DNA from: SAR86 cluster bacterium
Lineage (GTDB): Bacteria > Pseudomonadota > Gammaproteobacteria > Magnimaribacterales > Magnimaribacteraceae
Assembly: GCA_022447065.1 (NCBI GenBank)
Contig: JAKUUM010000003.1
Coordinates: 50,994 to 114,993 of the forward strand
Reading direction: 5' to 3'
Length of the DNA: 64,000 nucleotides
Position 1 is the stretch's first letter. Each line of letters opens with the position of its first letter. Positions 47,949 through 57,089 of this stretch are shown here, piece after piece. The position numbers and the translations under genes were made by a program. The notes beneath the pieces are model-generated. The model had not been told where the DNA came from. It saw only the letters and a program-made list of their open reading frames with translations, and ran no database searches.

Positions 47949-48009
47949 GATGATCCTTTAAGTTCCTATTTATAATAGATTCTAATACTTAAATAACCCA
48001 AGGAAAAAA

Positions 48010-49098
48010 ATGGAAATACTAAGAACACCTGATGAAAGATTCAAAAATCTTAAAGGTTACCCTTTTGAACCACACTATACGGTAATCCAAACACACGATA
48101 ATTCTGACCTAAGAATACACCATATTGATGAAGGCCCTAAAGATGGTCCAATACTTTTGGCAATGCACGGACAACCAACATGGAGCTATCTGTATTCAAA
48201 AATGATTCCACATCTAGTTGCAGAAGGAATCAGAGTCATAGCCCCTGACCTTCCAGGTTATGGAAAATCAGATAAACCAGCTACGAGGCAAGACTATAGT
48301 TATCAAAGGCAGGTTGATTGGATGACACAATGGCTAATTCAAAATGATTTCAAAAATCTAACTTTTTTTGGTCAAGATTGGGGAGGCTTAATAGGCTTGA
48401 GAATGATTACAGAAGAACCAGATAGATTTGCCAGAATCTCCATGGGCAATACTGGATTACCCTACAATCCAGACACACCGGATGAGGTTATTGAAGAAGT
48501 ACAGGCTTTTAAAAAAAGTGATATTAAGCTTACTCTCCCAGTCATGATGAAACATGTAATGCAAATGGACGGAGCAAACTTAAGTAATGATAAAAAGACG
48601 ACCTTTCACCCCGCATTAAAATTTATGTATTGGCAGAAATTCTGTTGGGATACATCCAATTTGCCTATAGGACTAATAAGTTCATCCCAGATGGAGACAA
48701 GATCTATGCTCTCTATGTCAATTCATTATATTTTCCAAAGATTAGGTCTGGAAAGTATTTCTCCTTGTTCCTCTGATCTTGTTAGAGCATACGAGGCACC
48801 TTTTCCTGATTCATCTTATAAAATGGGGCCGCGAGCAATGCCTAACCAAGTGCCCATAATACCTGATACTTCATTAGAGGCACAAAAGGTAGCCAGAGAG
48901 TTTTTTAGGACTTCGGATAAGCCTTTTCTGTCTGTATTCGCAGGTGATGATCCAGTTACTAATGGTATAGAAAGAGATGTTCTGGAGATGGCACCCAATG
49001 CAAAAAGTGCACCGCATATTGGTGGAGGTCATTTTTTTCAATGGAATCGTGCCGAAGAACTCTCAAAAGTTCTCATTAAGTTTATTCGTTCAAATTAA
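48010..49098 (+). CDS. Haloalkane dehalogenase
   Basis: 362 residues, alpha/beta hydrolase. Oxyanion motif MHGQPTWSYLYSKM, nucleophile D123 with the halide-binding W124 in GQDWGGLIG, cap-domain segment AYEAPFPDSSYKMGPRA very like DhlA, and catalytic H341 in GGGHFFQW. The cap is about 50 residues longer than DhlA's (310 in total there). Hydrolyses C-halogen bonds. Alone on its strand, 3 bases from the convergent nucleotidase. Confidence 0.87.
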   Translation: MEILRTPDERFKNLKGYPFEPHYTVIQTHDNSDLRIHHIDEGPKDGPILLAMHGQPTWSYLYSKMIPHLVAEGIRVIAPDLPGYGKSDKPATRQDYSYQRQVDWMTQWLIQNDFKNLTFFGQDWGGLIGLRMITEEPDRFARISMGNTGLPYNPDTPDEVIEEVQAFKKSDIKLTLPVMMKHVMQMDGANLSNDKKTTFHPALKFMYWQKFCWDTSNLPIGLISSSQMETRSMLSMSIHYIFQRLGLESISPCSSDLVRAYEAPFPDSSYKMGPRAMPNQVPIIPDTSLEAQKVAREFFRTSDKPFLSVFAGDDPVTNGIERDVLEMAPNAKSAPHIGGGHFFQWNRAEELSKVLIKFIRSN

Positions 49099-49101
49099 CC
49101 T

Positions 49102-50637
49102 CTATTGTTTTAGGATGAGGCGTCCCATTTCTGGTTTTCTTATTTCTTTATTAACTTTCAAGTAGTTAATTATTTCTTCAGAAAAATTAACTTTTCTGTC
49201 TTGGTATTCACCTTCTAAGAAAGTATCGTAGAGATCGCCTCCTTGAGCTAAGAAGCTTTGAGTACCGACTTTATACTTTTTTTTCATCCCCAAAGGCTTT
49301 CCATTAATTTCAACACTTAAGAGCCTATTATTGATGGGTCTTTTTAAATCATATATTGCCTTGATACCAGATACTTGAATCATTCCTCTTTCCATAGACA
49401 AGCCTTGTTCAAGAATTGTCTTAACTTGCTTTCCATTCATAGTTGTTGAGACCAAAGTATTATGAAAAGGAAAGGCATCTAAGATATTTCCTTTAGTAAC
49501 TGGACCTTCAGGCAGATCAGCTCTTAATCCACCAGCATTTTGAAAAGCAATTTCTGAACCTGTAACCTCCCTTATAACATCGGCAGCAAAGTTTCCTAAA
49601 GAAGACTCAGCTACATAGTCCCTTACCAACCTAATATCTGAATAGCCAACAACTTCTCCGATTATGTGGTCTACTTTTTCTTTGTAATAAGAAATCTTTT
49701 TTTCCACTAAAGGGTCGGGCTTCAACTTATCACTCCAAACTTTTAATAATTTTCCTTCGTGTCTGGTTATTCTTTCACCATCAAAAAAAAGTTTTAAATA
49801 ACCAAGCCGAGTTCCGTACCCATAGGTTTGTACGATTATGGTTCCTGTTTTGGGATGTACATATGGAACTTCTATTCCTCGATGCGCGTGTCCACTAACA
49901 ATGACATCAATACCTTCAACAGCACCTGCTAATTTAATGTCTTCTTCAAAATCTCTTTGTACTTCAGGCCTATGTTCTGCATCAGTCTGCATCGGACCTG
50001 TCTTACCTTGATGGGTTAAAACCACTATCACATCCACTAGAGATCTGAGTTCTTCAACCTCATTTCTAACATAGGGGATCGGATCACGAAAATCTAAAGC
50101 TTCTACATAAGATGGCAAAATTACACTTCTAGCATCTAGTCCTATAATCCCTATCACACCCAATCTAATACCATCACGTTCTAAGATGGTAGAAGCTCTA
50201 CTAAATAACTGGCCGCTTTCTTTATAAAAAATGTTAGCCCCAAGAACAGGAAAAGAAACTCTATGGATTCCTCTCTTAAAGGCTTCAATTCCATAATCAA
50301 ACTCATGGTTGCCAATGCCAAAAGCATCGTATTCCATGGTCATCATCATCTCCATCAAAGCCTCACCTTGAGTAAGATTAGCCAACATTCCAGTAAACAT
50401 GTCACCTGAATCAAAGAGAAAGACGGTATCTTCTTTATCTCTTAACTGCTTAATTAGAGTTGATAAATGAGCTGCACCTCCTAACTTAGGTGATCCTTCT
50501 AACCAGTAAGCTGGGATGGGATCAAAAGCACTGTGGAAATCATTAGTATGCAGAATAGTTATTTCTTTATCGTCCCCAAACAAAGGATGATTTAAGGTAA
50601 GTAACAATAAAAATAAAAGTAGAAGGAGTTTTCTCAT
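49102..50637 (-). CDS. Secreted 5'-nucleotidase/2',3'-cyclic phosphodiesterase (UshA family)
   Basis: 511 residues. Signal peptide (about 1-20), calcineurin-like domain with HTNDFHSAF (D33, H35), FDSGDMFTG, GIGNHEFDYG and VSGHAHRG, then a 5_nucleotid_C domain with FQNAGGLRADLPEG and DAFPFHNTLV. Degrades nucleotides in the periplasm for phosphate and nucleoside uptake. Single gene, convergent with the dehalogenase. Confidence 0.92.
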   Translation of the reverse strand: MRKLLLLLFLLLLTLNHPLFGDDKEITILHTNDFHSAFDPIPAYWLEGSPKLGGAAHLSTLIKQLRDKEDTVFLFDSGDMFTGMLANLTQGEALMEMMMTMEYDAFGIGNHEFDYGIEAFKRGIHRVSFPVLGANIFYKESGQLFSRASTILERDGIRLGVIGIIGLDARSVILPSYVEALDFRDPIPYVRNEVEELRSLVDVIVVLTHQGKTGPMQTDAEHRPEVQRDFEEDIKLAGAVEGIDVIVSGHAHRGIEVPYVHPKTGTIIVQTYGYGTRLGYLKLFFDGERITRHEGKLLKVWSDKLKPDPLVEKKISYYKEKVDHIIGEVVGYSDIRLVRDYVAESSLGNFAADVIREVTGSEIAFQNAGGLRADLPEGPVTKGNILDAFPFHNTLVSTTMNGKQVKTILEQGLSMERGMIQVSGIKAIYDLKRPINNRLLSVEINGKPLGMKKKYKVGTQSFLAQGGDLYDTFLEGEYQDRKVNFSEEIINYLKVNKEIRKPEMGRLILKQ

Positions 50638-50678
50638 TTACATGTTTTGTGTCGATTTCGCATAATCCAAAGCATTTT

Positions 50679-51308
50679 TTAACCTCCATCTCCCCCACCT
50701 GAGCTTCCATTGGCTCCGCCATTCATGGGGGCAACATATCCACCTGACTGGGCAGCTGCTGCAATACGGGAGGAGATATTAGAGATTTGATCTAAATTGT
50801 TACCACACACTGCGCTGATCTTTCCTTTTGCAAAATCACGCAGGCCTTTTATCTTGGAAGTGGATCCATTTGATTTATCTACCAGTAAGGTCTTCGATTT
50901 AGAGATGAGGTAAACGTCTTCTCCTGATACAGCTAGATGAAAGGTATATTGTCTAAAAGCTCCGGCAAACTTTTCTCTGAAATAAACTTGACCCTTGGGT
51001 AAAGAAACTTTACAGATTTTCCTTTTTTGATCTAAGAAGAACATATCGTCCGCATTAAAGTGCGGCACTATGATGTTTTTAAATTCTTCTGAATACCACA
51101 ACAAACTACCTGAAGAAGCATTTAGACAGTGCACAATATATTTAGTCCCCCATTTATTTAAACCTTGAATGATTAAATAACCTTTGAAAGTACTGATTAA
51201 AGTGGGCGTACCTTTAATTTTTGTCGACCAAACAGTTTCTTTTGCATCTAAGTTATATCTTGCAACAGATTCTTTCTGTCCTAAAAAAACTTCGTGGTTT
51301 TCTTGCAT
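50679..51308 (-). CDS. PQQ-like beta-propeller-fragment protein with Gly-rich tail (hypothetical)
   Basis: 209 residues, no signal peptide seen. Repeated strands such as VARYNLDAKETVWSTKI and LNASSGSLLWYSEE resemble PQQ_2/WD-type propeller blades; about four blades would fit, fewer than a full propeller. The last 25 residues are Gly/Ser/Asn-rich (APMNGGANGSSGGGDGG). Possibly a truncated relative of BamB-like proteins. Function unknown. Confidence 0.6.
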   Translation of the reverse strand: MQENHEVFLGQKESVARYNLDAKETVWSTKIKGTPTLISTFKGYLIIQGLNKWGTKYIVHCLNASSGSLLWYSEEFKNIIVPHFNADDMFFLDQKRKICKVSLPKGQVYFREKFAGAFRQYTFHLAVSGEDVYLISKSKTLLVDKSNGSTSKIKGLRDFAKGKISAVCGNNLDQISNISSRIAAAAQSGGYVAPMNGGANGSSGGGDGG

Positions 51309-51326
51309 TCCAATTGCTAAAAATTA

Positions 51327-52190
51327 TTAAAGATAATTTAACCCAGATTCAGAGGAGGCATCACCTTGAATTCTTGAGTGATACATCACTCTTGCCTCAT
51401 TTAAGTCCCAAGGACTTGCTTGATGCATTAAATTTCTGTTGTCCCATATTACGGCATCTCCTGGAGTCCAGGAATGATGATAAACACGATCTCCTTGGCA
51501 GGCAAAGTCATTAAGCTCATCGAGTAAAGCTTTTGAATCTTTTTTAGACATTCCAGGTATTCCATAAGCGTGCCTACCTATCAATAATGATTTTCTTCCC
51601 GTTTCCGGATGAGTCTTAACCAAAGGACGAAACGGATGTGGGTCCACGTCAAAACCATATCCACTAAACTCGCTTTCCTCTTGGGGCTTATGTTTGTATT
51701 TTGCCTGGCTATACACATAAGAATGATAAGCACTTAACCCTTCGATCTTATCTTTCATTTTCGGATCGAGAGCCTTATAAGCTGCAGTCATATCCGCCCA
51801 ACCTGTTTCCCCGCCTTCTTCGGGTACTTGATGAGCTGTAAAAACCGATCCTTTTGCCTGAATGGGCATGTATGTACTGTCGTGGTGCCATTCCATATTA
51901 CCTCTTAAAGATTTAACTACGTCATCATCTACCGGATCTCTTATGCTGCCATCACTCCGTACATTGCTAATTGGTGCTAGATCAAATTCCATTACACCAA
52001 ATAACTTTGCAAATTCAATTTGTTCTATTGTACTAAGATGTTGATCAGGAAAAATAAGTAAGGAGTGTCTTAACCACAGACTATAGAGTTCCTTTACTTC
52101 TCCTTCTGTTAACTTTGATAACTTTACATCCCTTACTGTTGCACCAAAGGTTTTATCTAATTTAGTAACTGAAAAATGTTCCTTATTCAT
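51327..52190 (-). CDS. TauD/TfdA-family 2-oxoglutarate dioxygenase
   Basis: 287 residues. Iron ligands H102 and D104 in EWHHDSTYMP, distal His in NLMHQASPWD, and the 2-oxoglutarate Arg in MYHSRIQGDA. N-terminal GATVRDVKLSKLTEGEV and LLIFPDQHLS are typical. Substrates in the family include taurine, 2,4-D and alkyl sulfates; no tau transport genes are near, so taurine is not supported. Followed by a PQQ-like gene and preceded by a PhyH gene. Confidence 0.88.
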   Translation of the reverse strand: MNKEHFSVTKLDKTFGATVRDVKLSKLTEGEVKELYSLWLRHSLLIFPDQHLSTIEQIEFAKLFGVMEFDLAPISNVRSDGSIRDPVDDDVVKSLRGNMEWHHDSTYMPIQAKGSVFTAHQVPEEGGETGWADMTAAYKALDPKMKDKIEGLSAYHSYVYSQAKYKHKPQEESEFSGYGFDVDPHPFRPLVKTHPETGRKSLLIGRHAYGIPGMSKKDSKALLDELNDFACQGDRVYHHSWTPGDAVIWDNRNLMHQASPWDLNEARVMYHSRIQGDASSESGLNYL

Positions 52191-52242
52191 GAAGCAATAT
52201 TATCTTATGGATTTATATATTTAATCTAAATGATAAATTTCC

Positions 52243-53115
52243 TTAGTTGGCTCTAAAATATTCTAGAGGATCCTGGTAATCCACTCCACCACAAAGGTAA
52301 TTAACCCGGTTGTACCCCAATAACCTTTGCAATCTTTCTGGCATGTTTCTGATAACTTCTCTAGATATCCCTATATATTGATTTTCTTGCTGCCGTAACC
52401 AAGAGACATTGAAGTTGAGGTTAATAGATCTTCTAATTTCATTCTTTGTCTTATTTTCACCTCCTCCATGCCAAACGGCTCCATCCCATATAAGAAGCGA
52501 TCCAGCTTTCATTTCAACTCTGGAAACTTCTGCTTTTGGATCCAATTCTTTTTCCCATTTATGACTCTCAGGCACCAACATCGTTGCTCCATTTTCAAGA
52601 GTAAAATCATCCAAGGCTATCAAAGTATTAGCCACAAGTGGTTGATGAGGTCTGGGTACTGGGTAGTGACCATCATCTTGATGCAGTCCCTGTTTATCAC
52701 TTCCTGGTCCAGGACTCATTGCAACTGCTACTGACATCTGAAAAGCACGACCAAGGACACCTTCAACTATAAAAAGCAATAAAGGGTCAATAGAAAGCTC
52801 ATCAATCGCTCTAGTCTTAGCATACAAATTAGGTATATGCACCGTTTGATAACCCGGCCAACCTCTTTTTTTGTCATCGACTTGGCGGTTTCCAGTTACT
52901 GCAAATATAGGCTCAAGTTGAGTACACAAATCGTCTACCTGGTTTTGGGTTAGGAAAGAGGGAACAGCCGAATAACCTTTATCCTTAATCTCAGCAACGG
53001 AAGTATCGACTATCGTCTGTTGTTTCTGAGTTATTTTCAAACCAGCAGTCAGTCTTTCTGGCATTCTCATACCCTCTATTAATTTAACGTAATCTTCTAA
53101 GGTTTTTTCTTTCAT
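52243..53115 (-). CDS. Phytanoyl-CoA dioxygenase (PhyH) family protein, second copy
   Basis: 290 residues. Iron ligands H145 and D147 in GLHQDDGHYP, distal His in AVWHGGGENKT, and Arg in RRSINLNFNVSW. A proline turn SPGPGSD precedes the iron site. Its start overlaps the stop of the epoxide-hydrolase-like gene by 4 bases (ATGA), so the two act in one operon. Substrate unknown. Confidence 0.85.
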   Translation of the reverse strand: MKEKTLEDYVKLIEGMRMPERLTAGLKITQKQQTIVDTSVAEIKDKGYSAVPSFLTQNQVDDLCTQLEPIFAVTGNRQVDDKKRGWPGYQTVHIPNLYAKTRAIDELSIDPLLLFIVEGVLGRAFQMSVAVAMSPGPGSDKQGLHQDDGHYPVPRPHQPLVANTLIALDDFTLENGATMLVPESHKWEKELDPKAEVSRVEMKAGSLLIWDGAVWHGGGENKTKNEIRRSINLNFNVSWLRQQENQYIGISREVIRNMPERLQRLLGYNRVNYLCGGVDYQDPLEYFRAN

Positions 53116-54200
53116 TGAAGGAAGTTAAGTAATGCTTGGTTAGTCTCTACTGGAGCTTCTTGTTGCACCCAATGACCTATATTTGGCAGCAAGATTACTT
53201 CTTGTAAGTCCGGAATCGATTTTTCCATTGAACTTTGCAACATTTCCTTAGTTGCACCTCTGATAACCATATCTTGAGCTCCAGCAAGGAATAAAGTAGG
53301 TACCTTGATGGATAAATCTTCTAAATCTTCGGTTATTTTCCAGTTTCTTTCTATGTTCCTGTAATAATTTATTCCTCCTCGGAACCCTGCCTTTTCAAAT
53401 TGACTAACCACATAATCAAGGTCTTCTTGTGTCAACCAGTCTGGTAACCCTTTGGCGGCACCTATTCTTGGTAAAAATCCGCCTGCACTGCGCTTGGAAT
53501 CAGTAATTTGAGGTTTTTCTCTGGGTGAATCTGGAGAGAGGTAGAAGCTACTGAGTAATAATCGAGGATCGCTATCGTATTCTTTTTCCGCAACCCCGCC
53601 CGGTTCGTTGTGATAAAGAATGTAAAAGAAATTGTCTTTAAATACTGCCCTCAAACCTTCGAGAGGATTCTGATCCTGTCTGCCGCTGTAGGGGACACTC
53701 ATAATCACCAATTTTGTGAACCGATCTGGATAGAGTAATGCACTGTGACTAGCCACAGGCGCTCCCCAATCATGCCCTACAATGGTTGCAGTTTCTTCGC
53801 CTAATGCATCAAGAATACCTACCATATCAGAGCTAAGTTGTTCAATATCGTATTGGTCAATTTCTTCCGGCGCATCGGTTTCCCCATATCCCCTCATATC
53901 TGGAGCAACTACTCGATAACCTGCATTAGAAAGTGCAATTAATTGGTGCCTCCAAGAATACCAAGACTCTGGCCAACCGTGAACGAATAAAACTAAGGGA
54001 CCTTCAGATCCCATTTCAGCCAGACGCATTCTTATACCATTGGTTTCAATAAAACTAAATTTAACTCCTTCTAATGGTGAATTATTCATATTAACCTCAT
54101 TTATTTTTGATTCAGTAGGACTGCTTCCAATTGCATTTGTCGCCATCATCAACCCGAAGATAATCAGTAACTTTTTTATTCGCTTTGTAACTAAAGGCAA
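53112..54200 (-). CDS. Secreted/anchored alpha/beta hydrolase, epoxide-hydrolase-like
   Basis: 362 residues. N-terminal hydrophobic signal or anchor (about 8-24). HGWPESWYSWR (oxyanion HGxP), nucleophile D144 in GHDWGAPVA, and H343 in IGHWVQQEAP. The Asp nucleophile and HGWP favour an epoxide hydrolase; a dehalogenase is possible. The start is TTG (54200), supported by GGGAGG 8 bases upstream. Operon with PhyH. Confidence 0.82.
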   Translation of the reverse strand: MPLVTKRIKKLLIIFGLMMATNAIGSSPTESKINEVNMNNSPLEGVKFSFIETNGIRMRLAEMGSEGPLVLFVHGWPESWYSWRHQLIALSNAGYRVVAPDMRGYGETDAPEEIDQYDIEQLSSDMVGILDALGEETATIVGHDWGAPVASHSALLYPDRFTKLVIMSVPYSGRQDQNPLEGLRAVFKDNFFYILYHNEPGGVAEKEYDSDPRLLLSSFYLSPDSPREKPQITDSKRSAGGFLPRIGAAKGLPDWLTQEDLDYVVSQFEKAGFRGGINYYRNIERNWKITEDLEDLSIKVPTLFLAGAQDMVIRGATKEMLQSSMEKSIPDLQEVILLPNIGHWVQQEAPVETNQALLNFLQ

Positions 54201-54239
54201 TTCTAAGGCCTCCCTATTCTATGGGTTATAGTATAGTCC

Positions 54240-54911
54240 ATGAAAATCTGGCTGCTACCTTGTTTTCTGGGAATTTTAGCTATTCTTTCTGCCAATCTGG
54301 TTTTTTTAATTTCAGTTATTGAAGGTCATGTAGAAACTTGTTTTCCTTATTTTGAAGGCTGTGCATCTATCAGTGCATCTGGCCGTCACGGCCTCGCTGC
54401 CATTTTATTTAAATTAACTATATTGCCCGTGATGACTTTATTGACTATTTATTGGCTCATATCGTGGAATTACTTAAATAAAATTACTTCTGTAAGCACT
54501 GTTCAAAATAAGTTCATGTTAATCACAGGGGTAATTGGTTCCCTGTTCGGTATTTTGTATTCAGCCTTTCTAGGTTCTGAAGGTGATGTGTACCAACTAT
54601 TAAGAAGATTTGGTATCTACGTATTTTTTCTCGGTACCTTCATAGCTCAAATTTTAGAAATTAGGCTATTGTCGTCTAGTAAAGAATTTGAAAGTTTAAA
54701 TTACTTAAAAGGAATGAAATTAATAACTCTCTTAATAGGTGTATTTATTCTTATATCAGCCCCTTCTTACGGATTCTTAGAGAATGATGATTGGTTCGAA
54801 AATGTTCTTGAGTGGAATATTTCTTTTCTGCTTTTCTTCTACTTTATTGCTTCTTCTTTGTTATGGAAAAAGAAGGACATAAAAATAGATTTACTTTTTA
54901 ATAAATCCTAA
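54240..54911 (+). CDS. Six-helix membrane protein (hypothetical)
   Basis: 223 residues with about six hydrophobic segments (residues 5-27, 48-72, 93-113, 118-140, 158-178, 190-208). A conserved-looking loop VETCFPYFEGCASISASGRHG follows helix 1 (two Cys, then SGRHG), similar in layout to Frag1/DRAM-like membrane proteins. Function unknown. The start is 40 bases from the divergent hydrolase start, so a shared promoter region is likely. Confidence 0.65.
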   Translation: MKIWLLPCFLGILAILSANLVFLISVIEGHVETCFPYFEGCASISASGRHGLAAILFKLTILPVMTLLTIYWLISWNYLNKITSVSTVQNKFMLITGVIGSLFGILYSAFLGSEGDVYQLLRRFGIYVFFLGTFIAQILEIRLLSSSKEFESLNYLKGMKLITLLIGVFILISAPSYGFLENDDWFENVLEWNISFLLFFYFIASSLLWKKKDIKIDLLFNKS

Positions 54912-54925
54912 TAAGCCCAAGCTCC

Positions 54926-55315
54926 TTACTCAGTCAAGTGTTCAGTAAAAACCAAGTGTCTAAAGTTTTCGGATTGAACGAAATAATGAGGACTTTCTTT
55001 TATCTTTTTCTTCTTTTTCTTAACTAAGGCTACTCGGAAGGCTTTTGCATCCTTCAGGCTCTCAAGAAGTACAATTTTGTCACCTTTTTCTAAGTCATAA
55101 GTATGCCTAGAGTCGATTTCTCTGTAGCCCGATAAGCCTACGGTTTCATGGCTTCTCCGCATTTCGTAGAATAAGTCCTGTTTAAAGTGAAAAAGAAGAA
55201 CGAAACTGGTATGTTTTTTCGATTGATAAACATCTCCAACTTTATAGGTAACATCTTCAGCTAGCGAGCTACTCGCCAAACTGAAGATAGTTAATAATAG
55301 TATGATTTGTTTCAT
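54926..55315 (-). CDS. Small secreted protein (hypothetical)
   Basis: 129 residues. Clear signal peptide with AxA-like cleavage near residue 19 (LASSSLAED). Beta-rich mature part and a lysine run (VKKKKKKIKESP, about 98-108). No motif recognised. Lone gene, convergent with the membrane gene at 54240-54911. Confidence 0.55.
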   Translation of the reverse strand: MKQIILLLTIFSLASSSLAEDVTYKVGDVYQSKKHTSFVLLFHFKQDLFYEMRRSHETVGLSGYREIDSRHTYDLEKGDKIVLLESLKDAKAFRVALVKKKKKKIKESPHYFVQSENFRHLVFTEHLTE

Positions 55316-55395
55316 TCCAATATAGTTAATCTGGACTCCATCTTAAGCTCTACAAAGGTATAAAGTAAACCTCACATGGTACTAGTTCAAAAAAC

Positions 55396-56538
55396 TTATT
55401 TTTTGTGTTTTCTTGTTTCATCATGATGCTTCTTTAGGTAGGACATAAAAGGCGTTCCCCCAGTACCCCTGATAGTCGACCCTCCCCTCCCAAAAGGATT
55501 CTTTTGTTGAGATTGTTGATGTATATACATACCTGCATACTTTAGATGAAGAGAACGGAAGTTAGTCAATTGTTCCAAACAATTATTGTATGAATCTTTT
55601 AATTTAGCCGATTGATTGATCAGTCCCCTAATTTGGGATGAAGATTCAAGTTTTTCAATAAATCTTCTATGGTTGGGGGGCATGTACTCTCGCATTTCAT
55701 TAAGATAGTGCCTTAAAGTATCGTTTGAGTGTTGAATTCCTAAAGCTCCATCTAGACTTGGCACAATACTGCTTTGTGCCCCGGTTTCTCCTCTATAAAA
55801 TTGTGCTGTGTTTTCAAATTGGTTTTCAAATATTAAACCACTTTTCAAATCAGGGTTGTCTTTTGATCCAAAAATAAATGGTCTAACCCTGTGGTAATAA
55901 ATATATGGATCGCATCTTTCTGTCATCCTGGAAAAAATTTCAATAACCTCAACTAGAGATTTATGTATCTTTATTAAAAGGCTTTTTATCTCTTTCTCTT
56001 TCGTATCTGAATTGCATTGAGACAAAGCTTCAGCAGCTTCTACAGCCTCCGCTGCAGCATGTTCTATGCAAACATGGACTGTTACAAACCAGTCTTCATC
56101 TACTCCACCCAAGAAGTTATTAATAAGTCCTACATTTTCTAAAGAAATAGGCTCTTTTTCTAATAGAAACCAATTATCAAGACAGTAGCTAGCATAGCTT
56201 AGTACGGGAGGTCTTCCCAAAAACCTAGCCACTTGCACCCATGGTTTCGCTATCACTTCAGGTAACCTCTCTTTAGGTTTGCGTCCTCCCCAGACAAAAG
56301 AGTGGGCAATAAAACTAAGCTGAACCATTGCTAGCTTCAGATCTCGTTTTGATTTTTTTACCAACAGCTCTTCGATTGAAAGTTCGTTCTTTTTTAACGA
56401 TTTGATAGTTCTTGGAACTCGACCTGTCAAGAGCAATTTAGGCAGACTTGTTGCAATTTCATGCAATCTGTTGAGAGGTGCTGAAGAACTAATTGAGTAC
56501 TCTTTTAACGGGTTCTTGCCTGGTAGAAAGCCCTTCAT
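55396..56538 (-). CDS. Indoleamine 2,3-dioxygenase family heme protein
   Basis: 380 residues. C-terminal half tracks eukaryotic IDO: YMPPNHRRFIEKLE, the heme-ligand region FRSLHLKYA with H331 as proximal His, and GTGGTPFMSYLKK (IDO GTGGTxxMxFL). N-terminal FLPGKNP and SFIAHSFVWGG also fit. Opens the indole ring of tryptophan or a related indole. No kynureninase, kynurenine formamidase or trp genes are nearby. Confidence 0.85.
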   Translation of the reverse strand: MKGFLPGKNPLKEYSISSSAPLNRLHEIATSLPKLLLTGRVPRTIKSLKKNELSIEELLVKKSKRDLKLAMVQLSFIAHSFVWGGRKPKERLPEVIAKPWVQVARFLGRPPVLSYASYCLDNWFLLEKEPISLENVGLINNFLGGVDEDWFVTVHVCIEHAAAEAVEAAEALSQCNSDTKEKEIKSLLIKIHKSLVEVIEIFSRMTERCDPYIYYHRVRPFIFGSKDNPDLKSGLIFENQFENTAQFYRGETGAQSSIVPSLDGALGIQHSNDTLRHYLNEMREYMPPNHRRFIEKLESSSQIRGLINQSAKLKDSYNNCLEQLTNFRSLHLKYAGMYIHQQSQQKNPFGRGGSTIRGTGGTPFMSYLKKHHDETRKHKK

Positions 56539-56585
56539 TCTTCCATAATTGAGTTCGTTCAGGCTCTATTTATCTTCCTAGTAAT

Positions 56586-57089
56586 TTAAGGCTTAAGCAA
56601 ATACTTCTGAAAATAATTAAAGATTTCTTGTTGTTTACTATCTCTGGCAGTTCTCCATCTATCATTGGTCTCTAAGTTAAGCGGTTTTCCTTTGTGATCA
56701 AATATAACCACCCTAGGCACACCTTCTTGTTTTGGAATTCCTAAAACTTCTAGTAAGGACATATTTATGTCATATGTTCCCAAGTCTACATGCAAGATTG
56801 AATAATTTTCTTGCATGTATTTCTTAACGGTAGGCAGTTGTAATGTCCCTTCAAGGGTTCTGCAGTCTGGGCACCAGTTGGCACCAAAAATAATGAGCGG
56901 TTGTTTCCCCTTTTTGCCATCGTTAATGAAAGAAATCAGTTCATTAGACGAAATCTCCTTCCTCTCATATGGAAGTGGAAGTGGCAACTCCAATTTTTCA
57001 TTAGCAGGGATCTCAATAAAATCAGGAGTTATATTTGCGTAGCCTTCATTCATCAATAACAAACAGAAAAGAAGTAGTAATCTCTTCAT
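56586..57089 (-). CDS. Secreted thioredoxin-like protein (WCPDC)
   Basis: 167 residues. Signal peptide about 1-18, then a thioredoxin fold with active site C73-P-D-C76 in GANWCPDCRTL and cis-Pro in GVPRVVIFD. The WCPDC site suggests a periplasmic reductase/oxidase of small substrates rather than DsbA. It overlaps the rhodanese gene by 4 bases. Confidence 0.82.
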   Translation of the reverse strand: MKRLLLLFCLLLMNEGYANITPDFIEIPANEKLELPLPLPYERKEISSNELISFINDGKKGKQPLIIFGANWCPDCRTLEGTLQLPTVKKYMQENYSILHVDLGTYDINMSLLEVLGIPKQEGVPRVVIFDHKGKPLNLETNDRWRTARDSKQQEIFNYFQKYLLKP

